From a virus, in the IMG/VR virus record IMGVR_UViG_3300033150_000277, positions 1 to 23,638 of that record: DNA of 23,638 nucleotides. One strand, 5' to 3'. The translations under genes were made by a program, and so were the position numbers. The first letter of the stretch is position 1. Every line of letters starts with the position of its first letter. Below are positions 6,469 to 15,553 of this stretch, one piece after another. The notes below the pieces were generated by a model. The model was not told the DNA's origin. It worked only from the letters and a program-made list of their open reading frames with translations, and did not search any database.

Positions 6469-9400
6469 TCTTCGTATTTTACCTCTTTTAACTCTACTTC
6501 TTCTAACTCGCCAACCTCTTTTAACTCTGCGTCTTTTATTACGGTTGTTTTTTTAGGTTCACCTAGTAGCTCCTGTAGTTTAGTACTTTTCTTATCTTTA
6601 AACATATCTTTTAAGTACATTCTACGTATATCTTTATAAAAAGGAATAAAACCTAAGTTTCCTAATCCTTCTAACACCATTCTTTCTTCTAACTCCTTTT
6701 GATATTTAGCTCTAGTTTCTTTTTGGGCGGCTGTTTGAGATTTAGAAGTAACTTTTATTAATCTACTCAAGGTTCTAGATAAAGGAGATAATGGTCCTGC
6801 AAATAAATATAAGAATATTTCTTCTGGAGATTTTGTTGACAACATTTCATCTGTAACTTGTGAAAAAACTATACTGTGCTTATAGGGGTCATATTTTTTA
6901 TTATTTCTTAAATCTTCTAAATATTCTGAATTAAATTTTTCTAAACCATAATTTATAAATACTTTAGGCACATTACCTAATCCACGACCTGTTAATAAAG
7001 ATAATGGTGCTCCAACTAATTGTCTTTTAATTATACTACCTAAATCCTCATCTTCATCACCTATTCCAAATAGAGCATCAAATGCTGAGGTAAGTAAGGA
7101 ATATAATACCATATAAGACGCCATCCTCATTTGCACAGCTATTATAGTAGCTAAAGCTTGAGTTTTTGATATTTCACCTGCTTTAAATAAAGAAACTATG
7201 GCATTTCTAGCAGTGGCATATTCATATTGAGAAAATCGTGCCATGTAAGAATTAGCTATTTTATATAATTGTGAAAATGTACTTTCGTTAGGTGTGGGTA
7301 TATTTTTAGGTATAACATTAAAAGGGTTAGCACTAGTAGCCATTTTCACCGATTGTTCATCTGCGTAATTAGTTGATTCCTTTATTTCAGATTTATATTT
7401 ATCAGTTAAATATTTTGATTTTCCTTCACCTATTTCTTCAAAATCTTTACTGTTTAAATCTACACCTGTTAATTCTTTAAACTTTTTAGAAAAATTTCCA
7501 AACCATAAAGGTCTAGATATTGCTTTATCTGGAGAAGATATTAATGTATCTGAAATTTTACCAGCAAAATCTTTTAATTGTCTCACACCTGTAAATTGAG
7601 ATAAATATTGAGCTTTATCTACTACATTACTTAAGGTTTTAGAAGATTTAGGTACTCCTGTATACAAAATATTTGAATCAGCCATTTTCCCTGTTAGGTT
7701 TTTAGTGTCGTACAACTTCATAGTTTCCGAACTACCTAAATTTTCCATAGCATTTAACCCCTCTGAACCCATAACAAAACTTCCATACTTACTTATTCCT
7801 TGAGAAAGACCTTGTGGATTAGAAATAGTGCCATAGAGTAAATTAGTTCCTAGTTCAGCCGCAGCTCTAGGGACAGAAGCTAATGCGGCTTGATATCCTA
7901 ATTTTTGCAATTTTTTAATTACAGTAGAAGCAACATCATATTGAACAAATGAGTCAGCAAAAGTTTTTCTTAATACTTCTTCTACACTTTTTTCTAATGC
8001 GGAAATAGATTCCTTGGATATTTTTTTTGATTTTGGGTTTTCAAATATTTTATCTTTAGCTTTTCTTAATGAAGAATTTACTGTTTTTATAGTTTCTGTC
8101 ATATAGAAATCTAATAATGTTTCTCTAGCACCACTTAATGTTGAAGAAATAGGGTCGAAATTAATAGCTTTAGCCCCTGGAGTACGTTCTCTTAGTGTTC
8201 CAGCTTTAGTGGACGGGTTAACTAATTTATTGGTTTTATTAAACAAATCTTCAGGTTGTTCTTTTTGCGTTACACTATGATGAACGTAGTTATTAATGGG
8301 TTTTATTTTTTCTCCTCTTAAAACAGATGAAGTAAACACTGCTTTAGGTTCTAAAAAAACATTTATCTCATCCAAAAGTTTTAGTGCTTTTTTTTCATTT
8401 TGGGTAAAACTATCTTCTATTTTTTCCATATTTATTTCCCCATCCACGGAAAATTCGTTTTTTATTTCTTCTAATAGTTTTATATCTCGTTGATTAAGCC
8501 TTTCACTACTCTCTAACCTTTCAATTGATTCGATTGTTTTATTTATAAAATCAATAGCTGGAGCAACTTGTTTGTTATTTGGATTTGATTCAAACTCACG
8601 CTGCAATCTATAAGTCATTATTTTATACTTAGACTTTTGAACTTTATTATTTGATTTCTGTATAGTTGGTATTTTAGTTTTATATAATAATGACTCAGCT
8701 GCTTCTATTTTTGATGAGACGTTTTTAGCAAAATTAGATTGAAATTTTGAATAAGAAGTAGCTAATTTACCTAGAGTATTATTCCATATAGTTTTACTAT
8801 TAAAATTACCTAGTATGTCATCCCAATAAAAAGTAGGGGTTCCTCTAAGAGATTCTTGCATTTTACTTTTATCTGAAAACAAACTTTTTAATTTACCGTA
8901 TACTCTAGAAAAACCTGTTAATATATTTTTCTCTTTTACCGCAGAAACTATGTTCTCTATATTTTTTGAGGATTTATTAGATTCTACACTTATTTTTAAA
9001 TCCATAGCAAATTTAGGAATATACCCATTAGATATATTTTCTTTAATAACTTTTAAGTTTTCTAAATTAGAGTAGTCTTTAGTTCCATCTTTTTTCTCCT
9101 TTACTAAACCTAGTAAATCATCTTTACTTAACTGATTTAAATACTTACCTAAATCTTTACCTCTTTCATCATACGTATTTTCAAGACTAGCTTTATTAGA
9201 TATTATGTTATCTAAATACCCATCTAAGTCTGCTTCTATTTCTTCGTTTAATTTAGCAGGTAAAGACTCATTAACCTCTTCATTAACCTCTATATCTACA
9301 CTATTAATAATATCAGAAGCTGTCTCCATAACTTCACCAGCCTCTGGTAGGCTAAGAACTTTTTTTCTTTGACCAAAACTTTCTAATAATTTAAAATAAG

Positions 9401-12400
9401 AATCAAATTTATTTAAAGGAATAATAGATGGGTCTATGGCAAATAACTCATCTAAAATTGATTGTAAATCAGGAGATGCTCCAATTTTATTCTTTAAGTT
9501 TTTCTTAGCTTGTCTTAATAATTTTTTTGATTTAGAAATTTTATCAGCTAATTCAGCTTTTTTATAAACTTTATCTATGTATTTAATAAAAGCATCTACT
9601 GACTTAGGGTTGTAGAGATTTACGGAACTTATTTTATTTATTATTACTCGTGCCTGATTTGATGTTATCTTACCTGTTTTTACAAGCTCTTTTACTTGGT
9701 TTGCAAGTTCTTTACGTTTAGTATTTACATCCCTTACAGCCCCTCTAGCAGCCCTTGCTTCTAATTTTATTTGGTCTTTAAGTGCAGCCATCTCATCAAC
9801 TACTACTTTTTTCTTCTTAGGTTTTCTTAGTATCTTTTTAACTGGCGGTGCCTTAGGTATCTTTATTTCTAGCTTTTCATTTATTTCTCTTACCGCACTT
9901 TCTCTTTCAATATCTGTAGCTTCTTCATAAAATTTACTTCCTTGTAAATAACCTTGTACAGACTCTAATATAATTTCTGGATTAGTGTCTTCACCAAAAT
10001 TTCTACCCTCTACCTTAGTAATTATTTCATCTACAATATTATCAACTCTTTCCTTAGATGGCTTTTCCTCTACCACTTCTTCAGCTACTGGTGTTTCCTC
10101 TACAACCTCTTCAGTAACTACTTCTTCTGTAGGAGTCTCTTCTATTATTTCTTCCGTAACCTCAGTAGTGGGGGTGGTGAGTTCTTCGATAAGAGACTCA
10201 TCTTTTATTACATACTGCTGTTGTTTCTTCTGTCCTTTTTTTAATACACCATCTACCGTTACTAACTTAACAACTTGTGCATCTGAATTGTTTATTGCCT
10301 CTACCTCCGCAGCTCTATATTCAGGTAATGTCATTCCTTTACCATCAATTTCTACCACCTCAACAGTGGTTCCTTCTGGTAGTATAACTTCAGCAACCCC
10401 TTCTTCCTTACCGTATTCTTCAGCTAAACTTTCATCTACAGATGAAAAAACACCTTCAGCACCTTCATGTGCATTTATACGAAATCCTTGTAAATCTTTT
10501 TTCCCCCCTATACCTTTAAATATCTTAACAGGTTTAGTGGTTGTAATAATACCTTCCGTAACATCTGTTACTTCTTGCTTGCCTTCACTCAAAACCTCAG
10601 GTGTTACTTCCACCTCTTCACTAGCCTCAGTAGTGGGAGTTTCTTCTACTACTTCTTCGGTAACTACTTCTTCTGTTGTAGTTTTAGTTTCACTTATTCT
10701 CTCTAATCGAGTATCAATATCTGATATACGTGTTCTTTCTTTTTTAGTTAAACTTTCGTTCTTACCAGCAATTTGTTTTTGTAATGCGGCTTTTTCTTGC
10801 AATAATGCAAAAGCTTCTTGTTGTCCAGCTACATCTATATCCTTAGGTATCTGATTAAAAATAGACACCATTTCATTCATTCTTTTTATCTCATTCTCAG
10901 CCTTACTTTTAGTTGTGGTTCCATCGGCTAGTTCAATTTTTATTTTATCCGTGTATATTTGTCTAGTTTTAGGATTTGTAACTAAATTTTTTGCTAGCTC
11001 AAATTGTTCAATATTTAATTTATCTATACCATTTTGTTTGTAAGCTTGGATAGAAGCTGTCATGCCTCCCATACCTCCGCCAGCTAAAAAACCTATTTTA
11101 GCAGATTGTAATGAATTAGCTAAAGTAATCTCAGTGCTTTCTTTACTAAAAAACTCTTTTTCTTTTAAAGTGTTGTAGATGTCTTTTATACTTCTTTCAG
11201 ATATATCTTGTAAAACCTCAGTTTCAGCCTCTATTAATCCTGAACCTATAACCTTAACCCCACCTTTTACTAATATATTTTTCACCTCTAGTTCTATTAA
11301 ATTTTCTAAAGATTTATAACTAGCTTTAGGACCTAATTTACCTAATGCACGAAATAAAATACTTTTAGAAACCCCTGTTTTATTTAATATTTTAGACACA
11401 CCTAATGATTCTAATATACCAGATGTTAAAGAAACTAAACCTGCTACACCTGCTTTTTCAGCTTCTGAAACATTTTTAAATTCCTCAATAGATTCCATTT
11501 CTTTAAAAACTGCATCATTAATTTGCAAACCAAAAGATATTGCCATTACATCACTTCGACCACCACTAGCTAACATGTGGGCTCCCATTTCAGCCATAGC
11601 AGTAGAAACCATACCCCATGTTGTTTTTTGAAATTGTTCCTGGTATTCATTAGTAACACCTCCTGTTATTTGGTCCTGTAGAGATGTTCTAATCATAGGT
11701 TTAAGTTCATTTTTTATTTGTTTAGATACTCTATCCCTATACTCCGAATTAGTTTCATCCTTTCTTTTTCCCGTAAATTCCCCCTCCTCATTAATTAAAG
11801 GCATTAAAGAATCTAAACCTTCCTCACCCATTACACTAGTAATTATATCTATCATACCACCTGATAAAGAAGCGTTTTTAGCATCAAATGTATTCACAAA
11901 ACTTTTCCACCAAGATTTTACCCAATTACCCTTTTGAGCCTCTAAAGCCACATGTTCCCCCATAATTTCATTTAGCTTAAACTTAACGTCATCTAAATGA
12001 GTTTTATCTTCTCTTAATTCACTTAACTGAGATTCTAACCCAGTGGCTCTTTCCGCAAATAACTCTTCTTGGGTTTTTATTTGTTCAGGAGTGAGTAATC
12101 CGTTCTTAGCGTTATCGATAAATAAATTATAATCTTTTTCAAATTGTTTTACATTTTTTTCGTATTCTAACCCTTTGTCTTGAAATCTTCCAATCCTGCT
12201 ATTCATATCTTTAATAGACTCATTAACAAGGTTTTCATCATAATACTTTAAAAATTCTTTTTTATCTTTTTTAGTTGATTCATAAATTGTTTCAATCGTT
12301 ATATCTTCATACTCTTCTTTATTAGCTTGTAAAAAAGATTTTAGTTTTTGAGCCTCTTCTATAGCACCATCTTCTGTCCACGTGTCGGTATCTATCATGG

Positions 12401-13034
12401 TTTCCTTACCATTAGCAGCCGTAACATTCATAGTCCCTAATCCCGTGTCTTCAAATGTAAAGCCGTGGTTGTTATATATTTTCTGAAGACCCTCGGCAGC
12501 TACCTCATTATCTGCCATCATTATCTCTCTACCATAAGCATCTAGAATAGATAATGGTATTTCATTTTGTTTTTTTAACTCTGTAACATTAGATGTAACT
12601 TTAAACGATTCAGCTAATACTTGGTCTATTTGTGATTGTTGTTGAGCTAATTTATCAGGGTCTAACTCTACCTCCACTTCCTCTTCAGTAGTTTGCTCAA
12701 CTACCTCTGGAGTTTCACTAGTAGGCTCTTGGGTAGTTTCAACTACTTCGTCTGAAACGGAAACATCCGAAACACCAGGTGTCTCCACTTCTTCTGTATC
12801 CGATGTAGTAACGACTTCTTCTTGTGGAGAATCCAACTCCGTAGTTTCGTCTTTTTTTTTTACCAGATTTGTAAAATCTTCTAAAGAACCTAATGTCTCT
12901 TCTCCAAAGTTTTTATGGAATTTATTAATATATGAATCATCATTTGTTATTAAATCAACAAAATCTTCATACTTACCAAACACCTCTTCTCCACCTAACT
13001 GAGAATACAAATCATTTATATATTTTTCATCCAT
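6465..13034 (-). CDS. Giant internal virion/ejection-type protein (2189 aa) with candidate ART-like domain
   Basis: This is probably a very large virion protein ejected with the DNA, by analogy with T7 gp16. The sequence shows: two N-terminal repeats (about 5-32 and 35-61) sharing YIN...GEE...G...EDF; an acidic linker (about 60-130); helical regions; hydrophobic and Gly-rich segments near 527-547 and 642-660 (IGFLAGGGMGGM); a candidate ADP-ribosyltransferase-like domain at about 835-950 (FKGIG, GVFSSVDESLAEEYG, QYVIKD) between E/V/T-rich linkers; a Lys-rich stretch near 1058-1085; long helices; and hydrophobic helices at about 1957-1990. No lysozyme motif was recognised. It is last in the - strand operon, eight bases after the 582-aa gene. 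The role is inferred from size, position and membrane-interacting segments; the ART assignment rests on pattern only. Confidence 0.75.
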   Translation of the reverse strand: MDEKYINDLYSQLGGEEVFGKYEDFVDLITNDDSYINKFHKNFGEETLGSLEDFTNLVKKKDETTELDSPQEEVVTTSDTEEVETPGVSDVSVSDEVVETTQEPTSETPEVVEQTTEEEVEVELDPDKLAQQQSQIDQVLAESFKVTSNVTELKKQNEIPLSILDAYGREIMMADNEVAAEGLQKIYNNHGFTFEDTGLGTMNVTAANGKETMIDTDTWTEDGAIEEAQKLKSFLQANKEEYEDITIETIYESTKKDKKEFLKYYDENLVNESIKDMNSRIGRFQDKGLEYEKNVKQFEKDYNLFIDNAKNGLLTPEQIKTQEELFAERATGLESQLSELREDKTHLDDVKFKLNEIMGEHVALEAQKGNWVKSWWKSFVNTFDAKNASLSGGMIDIITSVMGEEGLDSLMPLINEEGEFTGKRKDETNSEYRDRVSKQIKNELKPMIRTSLQDQITGGVTNEYQEQFQKTTWGMVSTAMAEMGAHMLASGGRSDVMAISFGLQINDAVFKEMESIEEFKNVSEAEKAGVAGLVSLTSGILESLGVSKILNKTGVSKSILFRALGKLGPKASYKSLENLIELEVKNILVKGGVKVIGSGLIEAETEVLQDISERSIKDIYNTLKEKEFFSKESTEITLANSLQSAKIGFLAGGGMGGMTASIQAYKQNGIDKLNIEQFELAKNLVTNPKTRQIYTDKIKIELADGTTTKSKAENEIKRMNEMVSIFNQIPKDIDVAGQQEAFALLQEKAALQKQIAGKNESLTKKERTRISDIDTRLERISETKTTTEEVVTEEVVEETPTTEASEEVEVTPEVLSEGKQEVTDVTEGIITTTKPVKIFKGIGGKKDLQGFRINAHEGAEGVFSSVDESLAEEYGKEEGVAEVILPEGTTVEVVEIDGKGMTLPEYRAAEVEAINNSDAQVVKLVTVDGVLKKGQKKQQQYVIKDESLIEELTTPTTEVTEEIIEETPTEEVVTEEVVEETPVAEEVVEEKPSKERVDNIVDEIITKVEGRNFGEDTNPEIILESVQGYLQGSKFYEEATDIERESAVREINEKLEIKIPKAPPVKKILRKPKKKKVVVDEMAALKDQIKLEARAARGAVRDVNTKRKELANQVKELVKTGKITSNQARVIINKISSVNLYNPKSVDAFIKYIDKVYKKAELADKISKSKKLLRQAKKNLKNKIGASPDLQSILDELFAIDPSIIPLNKFDSYFKLLESFGQRKKVLSLPEAGEVMETASDIINSVDIEVNEEVNESLPAKLNEEIEADLDGYLDNIISNKASLENTYDERGKDLGKYLNQLSKDDLLGLVKEKKDGTKDYSNLENLKVIKENISNGYIPKFAMDLKISVESNKSSKNIENIVSAVKEKNILTGFSRVYGKLKSLFSDKSKMQESLRGTPTFYWDDILGNFNSKTIWNNTLGKLATSYSKFQSNFAKNVSSKIEAAESLLYKTKIPTIQKSNNKVQKSKYKIMTYRLQREFESNPNNKQVAPAIDFINKTIESIERLESSERLNQRDIKLLEEIKNEFSVDGEINMEKIEDSFTQNEKKALKLLDEINVFLEPKAVFTSSVLRGEKIKPINNYVHHSVTQKEQPEDLFNKTNKLVNPSTKAGTLRERTPGAKAINFDPISSTLSGARETLLDFYMTETIKTVNSSLRKAKDKIFENPKSKKISKESISALEKSVEEVLRKTFADSFVQYDVASTVIKKLQKLGYQAALASVPRAAAELGTNLLYGTISNPQGLSQGISKYGSFVMGSEGLNAMENLGSSETMKLYDTKNLTGKMADSNILYTGVPKSSKTLSNVVDKAQYLSQFTGVRQLKDFAGKISDTLISSPDKAISRPLWFGNFSKKFKELTGVDLNSKDFEEIGEGKSKYLTDKYKSEIKESTNYADEQSVKMATSANPFNVIPKNIPTPNESTFSQLYKIANSYMARFSQYEYATARNAIVSLFKAGEISKTQALATIIAVQMRMASYMVLYSLLTSAFDALFGIGDEDEDLGSIIKRQLVGAPLSLLTGRGLGNVPKVFINYGLEKFNSEYLEDLRNNKKYDPYKHSIVFSQVTDEMLSTKSPEEIFLYLFAGPLSPLSRTLSRLIKVTSKSQTAAQKETRAKYQKELEERMVLEGLGNLGFIPFYKDIRRMYLKDMFKDKKSTKLQELLGEPKKTTVIKDAELKEVGELEEVELKEVKYED
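10094..10676. repeat. Direct repeat pair flanking the candidate ART domain
   Basis: Positions 10094-10130 and 10640-10676 match at 33 of 37 bases, with the last 16 identical. On the - strand both encode TEEVVTEEVVEETP. The offset is 546 bases (182 codons), so recombination between the copies would remove the candidate ART-like domain in frame. Confidence 0.8.
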
Positions 13035-13042
13035 ACTATCGG

Positions 13043-14791
13043 TTAATTACTTTTAAGTTTACTTGCGTTTAAATTTGGTTTGTTATCAGATTGTTGTATA
13101 ACACCAGTAGTTGTATATATAGCTTTTTTCTCTTTTCTTCCTACGTCTATTGCCTTTTTCATTATAGCATCAAAGGTATCCTGACTACCACCCTGTTTGT
13201 CAAAAGTTATAACATCAATATCAACTCCATTTATTTTTAATGGAAGTTCAGCATAATAATCTTCAGTTAAACCTGTTCCAAATTCAGTTATATCTCCAAA
13301 TGTCACCTCAGCATTTGGGGCATTTTTTTGAATATATTGAATTATAGTAGGCTTAACTGCGTTTATTTCTTCTGGGGTGTCAGCGTTATCAACGCCTTCA
13401 TGACCTGCTTCAGTTCCACCACTCCATAATAAATTTTGTACAGTTATATCTTCATCAGATGGTGTGAACGCCTCTCCTTCAACCTCTTCTGCTGTTATTT
13501 TAACATCTACATCCTTACCTTTATTTTCTCCAAGATATGCATGTATTTCATCCCATTCACCCTGGGAACCTGAAGAAGAAAACTGTCTAGTGTACTGAGA
13601 TAAAATTCTTTGCGTATCTAAAGTACCAGGTTTTAAAGCATCATCACCTACATGAATAGGTATGGTTTTAGTATCTGTTTTTTTCCATATCTCAATACCA
13701 TTTTCGGTTTTCTTGAATTTAAAATTAGTTTTATTCATACCATCAAAATCACCAAGAGAAGCTGCTTTAACAATATTGTATCCAGTAAGTAACTTCTGAA
13801 TCCTTTTATCATCACCATTCCCCTTATCCTTAGAACTTGGAGCTGGAGTCTCTCTATAATCAACCTGTTGATTGATAATATTCTCTACTATCTCTCGTGC
13901 CTCTTTTACCGCAGGGTCATCATGGTTTTGATGGTCTACATCTGGTACTAACATGTGGTTATCATCCACCTTTACCATTAAACTTTTCCCTTCTGGTTTA
14001 GGTTGACCTTCCTCATAAAATGTATACCCTCCATATTCAGATAAAATACTAGCCACTGAATTAGCATCGTTAACAATAGAGTTCACAATATCTGTTCTTG
14101 CTTCCTTATACTTCTCTCTAGCGGTAGCATCATAGATTCTACCTTTTTGAAATTCACCAAGTTGACTAGTGAATTTTTTTGCCTCCTCTACTACATCGGT
14201 TCGTTTATACTCTAAATTTCCTGGTGTAACCAATGAAGTAACAGATATAGGTTCCCCTGTTATATTACCATTCTCATCTACAGGATTTATATATAGGTTA
14301 GTATACCCACTTTGAGTAGGCATCCACTGTAAATTTTTATTTTTAAAATCAGCGATAGAGCCTAATCTCTCAGACGCAAACACAGATAATCCTGATAACT
14401 TACCATCATCTATACCTTGTTGTGTGTTAGCTATTGCCTCATTATAATGAGTGGTTAGTTTTTTAAAGTCATCCATTTGGCTAGACATAGACATCGTAGC
14501 CCTATTAAAATCATCAGGAGATATTTCTCTTCGTTTTAATTTCTCATGTAATGCGGCTAAGGTAGTTCTTCCCGATGCAATTCCATTATATACAAACTCA
14601 TTAAAGGATTGAGATTTACCAGCCTCATAATCTCCTAGCTCTTTGTATAGGTCACTAGCCATGGTATCATACTTCTCCCTAAATGCTGCCTTATCTTTCT
14701 CTACATCACCTAACTTAGTTATAATATCCTCAGCCACCATACTCCAATCAATCGGGGCTGCTCTTTGTACGTATCCTGCGTATTCTGCCAT
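13043..14791 (-). CDS. Putative internal virion (ejection) protein, T7 gp15-like by position
   Basis: This 582-aa protein has no enzymatic motif that I recognise. The N-terminal third is helical and charged (EKYDTMASDLYKELGDYEAG, then LHEKLKRREISPDDFNRATM). Later regions alternate strands and loops. Around 440-580 the protein is acidic and ends in a poorly structured Asn/Lys tail. No membrane segment or signal peptide is seen. It sits between the 249-aa and 2189-aa genes, with gaps of 12 and 8 bases. This matches the relative order and size ranking of T7 gp14, gp15 and gp16, so a soluble tube-forming ejection protein is a reasonable inference without sequence proof. The ATG at 14791 has an AT-rich leader and no Shine-Dalgarno sequence. 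Confidence 0.65.
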   Translation of the reverse strand: MAEYAGYVQRAAPIDWSMVAEDIITKLGDVEKDKAAFREKYDTMASDLYKELGDYEAGKSQSFNEFVYNGIASGRTTLAALHEKLKRREISPDDFNRATMSMSSQMDDFKKLTTHYNEAIANTQQGIDDGKLSGLSVFASERLGSIADFKNKNLQWMPTQSGYTNLYINPVDENGNITGEPISVTSLVTPGNLEYKRTDVVEEAKKFTSQLGEFQKGRIYDATAREKYKEARTDIVNSIVNDANSVASILSEYGGYTFYEEGQPKPEGKSLMVKVDDNHMLVPDVDHQNHDDPAVKEAREIVENIINQQVDYRETPAPSSKDKGNGDDKRIQKLLTGYNIVKAASLGDFDGMNKTNFKFKKTENGIEIWKKTDTKTIPIHVGDDALKPGTLDTQRILSQYTRQFSSSGSQGEWDEIHAYLGENKGKDVDVKITAEEVEGEAFTPSDEDITVQNLLWSGGTEAGHEGVDNADTPEEINAVKPTIIQYIQKNAPNAEVTFGDITEFGTGLTEDYYAELPLKINGVDIDVITFDKQGGSQDTFDAIMKKAIDVGRKEKKAIYTTTGVIQQSDNKPNLNASKLKSN

Positions 14792-14803
14792 TTTTTAAAT
14801 TTA

Positions 14804-15553
14804 TTAAGGGTTGCCGCCTAAGTAACCAAATGCCGCATAATTTAAGTTGTTATAATCTATTTGGTTTGTAGCTTGAGATTGTGATATAGGTTGACCTAAA
14901 GAATTATAATATATTTCTTGAAATTGAGGTTGTGAGCTTGCTGAAGCTCCCATTAGTGATTCCGTACCTCTAGTTTCAACTTGTTGTAAACTTCCTTGTC
15001 CCTGCTTTCCATAAGGATTTAAAGATGCTGAATAAGCTGTAGCACCTGTTCCTGCCGCCTCTACCCCTGATTGAATAGCCATCTGTTGCTGATTAGCAGC
15101 TTGTGCAGCTGCCGCTTGAGCCCCTTGTAATCGCATCATTTCCACATTTCTCAACCTATTTGCTCTTTCCCTCTCTAAGTTTTGCTCTTCAGTAAGTACT
15201 ATTCTATCCCTATCTGCCTGCATTCTATCTATCCGAGCTGCTTGACTTTCAGACTGAGCCCCTACCGCTTGTGTTAACCTACCAGTACCTCCTATTACTC
15301 CTGCGGCACCAGCCTCCTGCATAGCGTCTACTTGTCCAGCCGTAGCTCTAGATAAATTTCTTTCCTCTAACTCAATACCTTTAGTAGGAATTTGTAACGC
15401 CCCCATTACACTTCTGGTTTCTATTTTTTTATAGTTCTCTATTGCCTCTTCTGCTGCTTTTTCAGCGTCTTTCTTTTCTTCATTTGCTACTATCCCCTGA
15501 TATACAGCGTATGTTAATTGTGCGGATGCCACACCTGCCATTACCCAACTCAT
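14804..15553 (-). CDS. Putative internal virion (ejection) protein, T7 gp14/P22 gp7-like
   Basis: This 249-aa protein begins with a short hydrophobic helix (about 2-24, MSWVMAGVASAQLTYAVYQG), followed by a charged helix rich in Ala, Lys and Glu. It then has a long Ala/Gln/Arg-rich helical region (about 60-170, e.g. AQAAAAQAANQQQMAIQSG) and a Gln/Ser/Tyr-rich, low-complexity C-terminus. This architecture is typical of small phage ejection proteins that insert in the host envelope, such as T7 gp14 or P22 gp7; the assignment is from composition and gene order only. The start overlaps the stop of the cupin gene by four bases (ATGA), so the two are translationally coupled. Confidence 0.7.
   Translation of the reverse strand: MSWVMAGVASAQLTYAVYQGIVANEEKKDAEKAAEEAIENYKKIETRSVMGALQIPTKGIELEERNLSRATAGQVDAMQEAGAAGVIGGTGRLTQAVGAQSESQAARIDRMQADRDRIVLTEEQNLERERANRLRNVEMMRLQGAQAAAAQAANQQQMAIQSGVEAAGTGATAYSASLNPYGKQGQGSLQQVETRGTESLMGASASSQPQFQEIYYNSLGQPISQSQATNQIDYNNLNYAAFGYLGGNP

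Noticed and set aside
9985-10854. A 289-codon Ser/Thr/Val-rich frame on the + strand
   Set aside because: It lies wholly antisense to the acidic, Glu/Val/Thr-rich linkers of the 2189-aa gene. GAA/GTT/ACT-rich codons read backwards give TTC/AAC/AGT, so its length and composition are a by-product of low-complexity coding sequence.
6465-13034. Lysozyme or lytic transglycosylase domain in the giant virion protein, as in T7 gp16
   Set aside because: I found no convincing catalytic Glu motif or transglycosylase-like pattern in its N-terminal part, so no cell-wall activity is claimed.
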